NCBI GenBank assembly: GCA_016178435.1
Contig: JACOTK010000091.1
Location: 1 to 10,632, forward strand
Reading direction: 5' to 3'
Length of the DNA: 10,632 nucleotides
From: Actinomycetota bacterium
Lineage (GTDB): Bacteria > Actinomycetota > Acidimicrobiia > Acidimicrobiales > CADCSY01
The notes beneath the pieces were generated by a model. The model saw only the letters and a program-made list of their open reading frames with translations, did not search any database and was not told the DNA's origin. Each line of letters begins with the position of its first letter. The first letter of the stretch is position 1. The position numbers and the translations under genes are program-made. Positions 6,208 to 10,632 of this stretch are shown one piece after another.

Positions 6208-7575
6208 ATGGCTTCTCTTGATGCGGTGTTCAAGGCATATGACATTCGGGGAACGGTGCCTGATCAACTCGACGCCGACGTCTGTCGGCGCATCGGCGCC
6301 GCCTTTGGCAGATTCGCCGCCGATGCCGAGGCTTCGACGGGCAACGGTGGGCCTGTGCGAATGGTGCTCGCGCGGGACATGCGACCCTCGGGCATCGAGC
6401 TCAGCGCGGCATTTGCCGAGGGGGCGATGGAGCAGGGCGTCGATGTCGTCGAGCTCGGACTGGCCTCGACCGATCTCCTGTACTTCGCGTCCGGGCACCT
6501 CGGTGTGCCCGGAGCGATCTTCACGGCCTCCCACAATCCCGCCGGCTACAACGGCATCAAGATGTGTCTTGCCGGGGCGACGCCGGTGGGCGAGGAGACA
6601 GGGCTGGGCGTGATCAAGCAGTGGGCGTCGGGGGGTCTTGCGCCGGCGCCGGTGTCGGGCTCCCTCAGCAGCGCCGATCTGCTGGACGCCTTCGCCGACC
6701 ATGTTCGGTCGTTCGTGGACACGTCGTTGCTGGCTCCCCTCAAGATCGTCGCCGACACTGCCAACGGCATGGGAGGTCTGGTGGCTCCCGCGGTGTTCGG
6801 GCCCCTGGGATTCGACGTCGAATACCTCTACGCCGAGCTCGACGGCACCTTCCCCAACCATCCGGCAGATCCGATTCAGCCGGAGAATGTGGCCGACCTG
6901 CGGGCGAGGGTGTTGGAGGTCGGCGCCGACATCGGTCTGGCCTTCGACGGGGACGCCGACCGGGTCTTCCTCATCGACGAGCAGGCCAACATCGTGTCGG
7001 GTTCCCTGACGACGGCCCTGGTTGCCAAGGGTCTGTTGGCGAAGCATCCGGGAGCGACCGTTCTGCACAACCTGATCTGCTCGAAGGCGGTGCCCGAGGT
7101 GATCCGGGAGGGCGGCGGCAAGCCGGTTCGGACGAGGGTCGGCCACAGCTTCATCAAGCAGGTGATGGCCGAGACGGGCGCCATCTTCGGCGGCGAGCAT
7201 TCGGGTCACTACTACTTCCGCGACAACTACCGGGCAGACTCCGGGTTGATCGCCGCGCTCATCGTGCTCGAACAGCTGTCGGTCGAGCACAAACCACTTT
7301 CCGCCCTGCTTGCACCGCTGGATCGCTATGTCGCCTCCGGGGAGATCAACACGAAGGTGCACGACCCTTCGGCCGTGATCGACAACGTCGCGGCGGCCTT
7401 TGCCGAGCTTCCCCAGGATCGTCTCGACGGCCTGACCATTGATGCCGGGTCATGGTGGTGCAACCTACGGGCATCGAACACCGAGCCGTTGTTGCGCCTC
7501 AATGTCGAGGCGTCGAACCCCGAGGAGTTGGACGACCGGGTGACGGCACTGCGAACACTCATCGAGAAAGGATGA
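6208..7575 (+). CDS. manB: Phosphomannomutase / phosphoglucomutase
   Basis: A 455-residue alpha-D-phosphohexomutase that interconverts mannose-6-phosphate and mannose-1-phosphate in the cytosol, the step before GDP-mannose; many members also act on glucose phosphates. All four active-site motifs are present: the phosphoserine loop TASHNP (106-111, S108), the Mg2+ loop DGDADR (247-252), the sugar-specificity loop GEHSGH (329-334) and the phosphate-binding RASNTEP (421-427). The N-terminal AYDIRG is also typical. Length and domain order are normal. The GEHSGH form fits the ManB/AlgC-type branch rather than GlmM, but the substrate cannot be fixed from sequence. The ATG follows a TAGGCT box by 8 nt. 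It is the first gene of an operon with only 3 bp to the Trm112-like gene. A longer in-frame opening back to 5557 is antisense to GT2 and not real. Confidence 0.95.
   Translation: MASLDAVFKAYDIRGTVPDQLDADVCRRIGAAFGRFAADAEASTGNGGPVRMVLARDMRPSGIELSAAFAEGAMEQGVDVVELGLASTDLLYFASGHLGVPGAIFTASHNPAGYNGIKMCLAGATPVGEETGLGVIKQWASGGLAPAPVSGSLSSADLLDAFADHVRSFVDTSLLAPLKIVADTANGMGGLVAPAVFGPLGFDVEYLYAELDGTFPNHPADPIQPENVADLRARVLEVGADIGLAFDGDADRVFLIDEQANIVSGSLTTALVAKGLLAKHPGATVLHNLICSKAVPEVIREGGGKPVRTRVGHSFIKQVMAETGAIFGGEHSGHYYFRDNYRADSGLIAALIVLEQLSVEHKPLSALLAPLDRYVASGEINTKVHDPSAVIDNVAAAFAELPQDRLDGLTIDAGSWWCNLRASNTEPLLRLNVEASNPEELDDRVTALRTLIEKG
7567..7572 (+). promoter_or_regulatory. Ribosome binding site of the Trm112-like gene
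   Basis: AAAGGA at the end of manB, immediately before its TGA and 6 nt before the GTG at 7579. This fixes the start of the small downstream gene and suggests coupled translation. Confidence 0.65.
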
Positions 7576-7578
7576 CCC

Positions 7579-7815
7579 GTGGCTCTTGACCCGGCGTTGT
7601 TGGAGATTCTGGCCTGTCCCGAGGACAAGGGTCCCCTGTACTACATCGAGAGCGAGGCAAGCCTCTACAACCCGCGGCTGAAGCGGCGTTACGAGGTGCG
7701 GGAGAACATTCCGGTGATGCTCATCGACGAGGCCGTGACCGTCGATGAGGTCGAGCATACGAGGATCATGGCGCTCATCGAGTCCGAGGGCATCGCTCCG
7801 ACGTTCGAGGCGTAG
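7579..7815 (+). CDS. Trm112-like small protein lacking the zinc cysteines
   Basis: A 78-residue protein with the Trm112p-like (YcaR-type) signature LLEILACPEDKGPL near the N-terminus and YEVRENIPVMLIDEA (38-52) in the middle. In eukaryotes and archaea Trm112 is an activating partner of SAM-dependent methyltransferases; the bacterial role is poorly defined. Only one cysteine (C13) is present: the usual CPxC is CPED and there is no later Cys, so a Cys4 zinc site is absent. The C-terminal part is helical and acidic. It starts at a GTG with AAAGGA 6 nt upstream, 3 bp after manB and 3 bp before the SIS gene, so it is certainly cotranscribed. From memory, a Trm112-like gene sits in the same place in some other actinobacteria. 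Confidence 0.85.
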   Translation: MALDPALLEILACPEDKGPLYYIESEASLYNPRLKRRYEVRENIPVMLIDEAVTVDEVEHTRIMALIESEGIAPTFEA

Positions 7816-7818
7816 GTC

Positions 7819-8877
7819 GTGAGCACGACGGGTCACACCGCGAGCTCCGGGGCTCGGCTGGACAGCCAGGGCATGTTTGCGGCGGCCAACGGTCTGCCCG
7901 AACAGGTTGCAGCCGCGGTCGGGTCGACCACAGGTCTCGTCGGGCTCCCCTCGGCGGACGCCATCACGTCGGTGGTCGTGCTCGGCATGGGCGGCAGCGG
8001 GGTCGCAGGCGATCTCCTGCAGGCGATTGCCGGCCCGCTCCTCCCGGTTCCGGTGACGGTGGTGAAGGGATATGCGCCTCCGGCATTCGTGGGTCCCTCG
8101 ACCTTGGTGTTCGCGGTGTCCTTCTCGGGCAACACCGAGGAGACCATCGAGGCCGCGACGGCAGCGAGCGAAGCGGGCGCCTCGATGGTGGCGGTGACCC
8201 AGGGCGGACGGTTGGCCGAGTTGGCCCGCGATCGGAACGCCCCGGTCGTTCCCGTGCCCGAGACCATCCCCCAGCCGAGGGCGGGCATCGGGGCCGTGGC
8301 CATTCCACCGCTCGTGGTGCTCGAGGACATCGGTCTGCTCCCGGGAGCGCGGAGCTGGATCGCCGAGGCCGTGGACCAACTCCGTCGTCGACGTGATTCG
8401 TTCGGCGCCTCCGACTGCCCGGCGCGGGGCCTGGCCCGGCGGATCGGCCGCACCATCCCCCTGATCTACGGGGGCGGCCCCCTGGGCGCCACAGCGGCAG
8501 CGCGCTGGAAGAACCAGGTCAACGAGAACGCAAAGTCCCCCGCCTTTTGGAACACCTACCCCGAGCTGTGTCACAACGAGCTGGCCGGTTGGGGCCAACA
8601 AGGCGATCTCACCCGCCAGATCCTCACCCTCGTGGAGCTGCGTCACGATTTCGAGCACCCGCAGGTCAGGCGTCGGGCCGGTGTCGTCGACGAGGTGCTC
8701 GACGAGGTGGTGGCGAGCATCGTCGAGGTTCGGGCCGAGGGACGGGGCCCATTGGCCCAGCTGCTCGACCTGGTCCTGCTCGGCGATTTCGTGTCACTCG
8801 AGCTGGCGACCCAGGAGGGTCTCGACCCGGGGCCGGTGCCCATCCTCGATCACGTCAAGGCGGCGGTCGCCCGGTAG
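7819..8877 (+). CDS. SIS-domain bifunctional phosphoglucose/phosphomannose isomerase-like protein
   Basis: A 352-residue cytosolic protein with two SIS halves. Visible motifs are GMGGSG (56-61), the sugar-phosphate loop SFSGNTEET (101-109), NENAK with E236, and CHNELAGW (251-258) with H252. The last two correspond to the catalytic Glu and His of archaeal-type bifunctional PGI/PMI enzymes (PF10432 C-terminal domain). The expected reaction is fructose-6-P to glucose-6-P and mannose-6-P, the latter being the substrate of the ManB encoded upstream. The mycobacterial relative lies next to manB, but its activity is not well established, so a regulatory or degenerate role cannot be excluded; here the catalytic residues are kept. 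It starts at a GTG 3 bp after the Trm112-like stop, with GAGG 8 nt upstream. No classical manA is visible in the window. Confidence 0.88.
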   Translation: MSTTGHTASSGARLDSQGMFAAANGLPEQVAAAVGSTTGLVGLPSADAITSVVVLGMGGSGVAGDLLQAIAGPLLPVPVTVVKGYAPPAFVGPSTLVFAVSFSGNTEETIEAATAASEAGASMVAVTQGGRLAELARDRNAPVVPVPETIPQPRAGIGAVAIPPLVVLEDIGLLPGARSWIAEAVDQLRRRRDSFGASDCPARGLARRIGRTIPLIYGGGPLGATAAARWKNQVNENAKSPAFWNTYPELCHNELAGWGQQGDLTRQILTLVELRHDFEHPQVRRRAGVVDEVLDEVVASIVEVRAEGRGPLAQLLDLVLLGDFVSLELATQEGLDPGPVPILDHVKAAVAR

Positions 8878-8880
8878 GAT
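8875..8880 (+). promoter_or_regulatory. Putative internal -10 box of ahcY
   Basis: TAGGAT overlaps the TAG stop (8875-8877) of the SIS gene and lies 39 nt before the ahcY ATG. It fits TANNNT and would give a leader of about 33 nt, which contains GGAG roughly 10 nt before the ATG. No convincing -35 is visible, so read-through from the manB operon may contribute as well. Confidence 0.4.
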
Positions 8881-8919
8881 CGTCGTCTCGTCATCCCTCT
8901 CGAGCGGAGCAGTCCCACC

Positions 8920-10366
<1,447 letters not shown>

Positions 10367-10368
<2 letters not shown>

Positions 10369-10381
10369 CACTCAGCGTGCT
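10367..10381 (+). terminator. Weak hairpin after ahcY, possible terminator
   Basis: AGCAC and GTGCT form a 5-bp stem around a TCAGC loop, starting inside the ahcY stop codon. No T-run follows (TCCGGCTTCCGG), so it is a poor intrinsic terminator. The rest of the gap to 10522 lies between convergent genes and holds only another weak inverted repeat (ACCGA...TCGGT, about 10430-10455). I see no gene there. Confidence 0.2.
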
Positions 10382-10522
10382 TCCGGCTTCCGGCGAAGGA
10401 AAGGTGTCGGATCCCCGCCGCCTTCATCACCGATTGGGGTAACACGGTCGGTTGGCCCATGGTCGTGCAGAGGAGCGGCCCGGCAGCGACCTTGACGGAC
10501 CACCGCACGGAGGCCCACCGGC

Positions 10523-10632
10523 TCAGTTCTGACCGCTGCCCTCCTGGCTGCTGCTGGAGGTGACCGTGGTCCCGTTGATGCTTGAGGGCGTGTTGGTGGT
10601 GGTGAAGGCGAAGAAGGCCACCGTGAGAACCA
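10523..10632 (-). CDS. C-terminal end of an unidentified minus-strand gene
   Basis: The minus strand is open from the window edge to a TGA at 10525-10523, giving a final 35 residues. They begin with a hydrophobic stretch (VLTVAFFAF), probably the end of a membrane helix, followed by a Thr/Asn/Ser-rich, low-complexity tail ending in SSSSQEGSGQN. This looks like the tail of a membrane or secreted protein. It is convergent with ahcY, 154 bp away. Too little is present to name a family, and a chance open frame cannot be ruled out. Confidence 0.45.
   Translation of the reverse strand, partial: VLTVAFFAFTTTNTPSSINGTTVTSSSSQEGSGQN

Noticed and set aside
6193..7362. A 389-codon minus-strand open frame opposite manB
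   Set aside because: It is antisense to a gene with all four phosphohexomutase motifs, and its own translation has no domain features.
8878..8919. Possible SAH riboswitch before ahcY
   Set aside because: The gap is only 42 bp and lacks the conserved SAH-riboswitch core and pseudoknot. There is no room for the aptamer.

Overview
The window is GC-rich, almost fully coding DNA. It looks like chromosomal housekeeping sequence from an actinobacterium, and an Acidimicrobiia-like lineage is my best guess. Supporting this are a DUF3499-type protein (a family I know only from Actinobacteria), a mycobacterial-type S-adenosylhomocysteinase, many GTG starts, and several TANNNT -10 boxes placed 6-8 nt before an ATG, as in leaderless actinobacterial transcripts. 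I see no tRNA, rRNA, CRISPR, insertion sequence or phage gene.

Layout. Bases 1-1466 (minus) hold the N-terminal 488 codons of ftsH. Divergent from it, 1540-2844 (plus) carries a small DUF3499 protein, a CPBP-family membrane protease whose reading frame seems to begin at a CTG overlapping the previous stop, and a small zinc-ribbon protein preceded in frame by a 14-codon mini-ORF. A large GT-C-like / PTPS-related membrane protein follows at 2890-5445. Its 3' end overlaps by 75 bp a convergent GT2 glycosyltransferase gene (minus, 5371-6120). Divergent from GT2, 6208-8877 is a tight operon: phosphomannomutase (manB), a Trm112-like protein and a bifunctional phosphoglucose/phosphomannose isomerase-like SIS protein. 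ahcY follows at 8920-10368, probably with its own promoter inside the end of the SIS gene. The last bases hold the C-terminal end of a minus-strand gene.

How the genes fit together. The SIS protein (fructose-6-P to mannose-6-P) and ManB (mannose-6-P to mannose-1-P) would supply precursor for GDP-mannose. The GT2 enzyme resembles polyprenyl-phosphate-sugar synthases, and the GT-C-like protein has the architecture of an enzyme that uses a lipid-linked sugar outside the membrane. Together they suggest a short route from sugar phosphate to cell-envelope glycan. From memory, DUF3499, manB, the SIS protein and sahH also lie near each other in Mycobacterium. Here the CPBP, zinc-ribbon and glycosyltransferase genes sit between DUF3499 and manB.

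No wholly new system is evident. The points most worth a second look are the non-canonical start of the CPBP gene, the 16-bp tandem repeat in the GT2/manB divergent region, the in-frame stop before the zinc-ribbon gene, and the GT-C/GT2 module itself.
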